DNA of 20,123 bases, from positions 1 through 20,123 of the IMG/VR virus record IMGVR_UViG_3300008735_000128; one strand, 5' to 3'. The position numbers were made by a program, and so were the translations under genes. Below, piece after piece: positions 19,402 through 20,123 of this stretch. The notes beneath the pieces are model-generated. The model saw only the letters and a list, made by a program, of their open reading frames with translations, searched no databases and was not told the origin of the DNA. Source of the stretch: a virus. Each line of letters opens with the position of its first letter. Position 1 is the first letter of the stretch.

Positions 19402-20123
19402 TATTGATTAATCCCAAATAAAGTAAATTTTCCAGTAGCAATATTCCCACTAGACATTGTAAATCTAACGCAGTCTGCTGCTGATAATATGTTACCAGCA
19501 ACTCTAGTAGCAAAAATTCTATTGGCGTATGAATAAACATTGCAATAAATATCATAGATACCATCGTTACTACCTTGTCCAAGTTCAGTAAAATATGCTC
19601 TCAGCATTCCACCTTTACCTTCGTTAGCGTCATTATTTAAGTTAGAATTTATATTTTGATCTGCTGTTGAATTATCTAAAGAACTAACAGCAGACATTCC
19701 ACCACCTTCACTATCATCACCAGCATCATTATTATAATCATAAGCAAAAACAGAAGTTTTGTTTGCAGCATAAGTTGAACCATCTGTTCCAAAATTTACT
19801 TCAAAAGAAACATTATCTGTAGCTGGTCTAATGTTGCTTCCTATTATGCAATACATGGAATAAGTTGAAGCTATGTCATCAAAATCTACTGATGATGAAG
19901 AACTTGCTGTTACTGTTGATCCTATTTTAACCCAACCTGGAGATGCTTTAATATGCGAATAATCCATTCGTTTTAAAGTACCAGCGTCAGATATTAATAA
20001 TTCATCTGTGTCTGCTGGTTCTGCACCTAAAGCTGTATCTGCTGAAATTATATCTTGTGCTAGTTTAGCATTTGTAATTATTCCATCTGCTACATCAGAA
20101 CTTGTTAAAGGTGCTGCTGTAGG
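19401..20123 (-). CDS. fibre/adhesin protein, partial, runs off right edge
   Basis: The frame is open from the right edge to the stop at 19401 (240 visible residues). An internal Met at 19967 can be mistaken for the start. The upstream 52 codons match the linker of the neighbouring fibre, so the true start lies beyond 20123. From about residue 62 it has V-T-A-S-S-S-S-S-V-D-F, N-I-R-P-A-T-D-N, T-A-D-Q-N-I-N and an end F-T-M-S-S-G-N-I-A-T-G-K-F-T-L-F-G-I. This is the plan of the A/B/C paralogues but with different inner loops. So one protein joins a fibre-type stem to an adhesin-type head. Confidence 0.7.
   Translation of the reverse strand, partial: PTAAPLTSSDVADGIITNAKLAQDIISADTALGAEPADTDELLISDAGTLKRMDYSHIKASPGWVKIGSTVTASSSSSVDFDDIASTYSMYCIIGSNIRPATDNVSFEVNFGTDGSTYAANKTSVFAYDYNNDAGDDSEGGGMSAVSSLDNSTADQNINSNLNNDANEGKGGMLRAYFTELGQGSNDGIYDIYCNVYSYANRIFATRVAGNILSAADCVRFTMSSGNIATGKFTLFGINQ
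19947..20087 (-). repeat. shared linker module, copy in the partial adhesin gene
   Basis: This segment encodes D-G-I-I-T-N-A-K-L-A-Q-D through L-K-R-M-D-Y-S-H-I-K and aligns without gaps with the copy at 18676-18816. The rest of the two genes downstream of it is unrelated, which marks the end of the module. Confidence 0.75.

Noticed and set aside
16097-20123. diversity-generating retroelement at the adhesin array
   Set aside because: No reverse transcriptase and no template repeat with adenine-biased differences were found. The copies differ over whole domains as paralogues.

Overview
The window is part of a strongly AT-rich tailed-phage genome. It holds virion, adhesin, lysis and DNA-processing genes packed end to end, with many 1-4 nt stop/start overlaps and no rRNA, tRNA or cellular housekeeping genes. 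The base composition, tiny overlapping genes, repeated tail-fibre modules and several short proteins of types I recall from marine phages suggest a marine phage of an AT-rich alphaproteobacterium, possibly SAR11-like. That host is an inference. No terminase, portal, capsid or DNA polymerase lies in the window, so the family cannot be fixed. Large putative ejection proteins and small glycine-rich tail proteins, with no obvious long tape measure, lean towards a short-tailed (podovirus-like) particle.

Layout. (1) 1-839, minus strand: a DnaA domain IV-like DNA-binding protein, a helix-turn-helix protein, and the N-terminus of an HNH-type nuclease that runs off the left edge. (2) 852-4498, plus strand: a RecB/Cas4-like PD-(D/E)XK nuclease, an SSB-like protein, a run of small genes, a DUF3310 protein and a 2OG-Fe(II) oxygenase. 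(3) 4479-8292, minus strand: a lysis and envelope block. It has an XhlA-like membrane protein, secreted and coiled-coil membrane proteins, a metallophosphoesterase, a putative muralytic enzyme, a gene-transfer-agent-type holin, a spanin-like membrane protein/lipoprotein pair and a tiny ArfA-like basic protein. (4) 8295-15045, minus strand: virion and ejection proteins, including one of 1072 residues and two glycine-rich ones. (5) 15047-20123, minus strand: a GNAT-like protein, a small beta-rich protein, and an array of four related adhesin-type proteins, one fibre and three chaperone-like genes. The last adhesin runs off the right edge.

The minus-strand genes from the right edge to 4479 read as one long late transcript: virion, then adhesion, then lysis. 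It converges on the plus-strand early-type operon, and the two end with a 20-nt antisense gene overlap. The plus operon starts 12 nt from a divergent minus-strand gene.

Six short genes were found by reading the bases directly: 2578-2673, 2675-2836, 4479-4607, 4594-4773, 4775-4954, 6558-6710 and 14216-14314 are all under 55-60 codons (seven in total), and the edge-truncated HNH gene at 1-138 is an eighth addition. They fill nearly every apparent gap, so no stretch above 300 bases is left without a gene. I see no CRISPR array, insertion sequence, integrase or reverse transcriptase.
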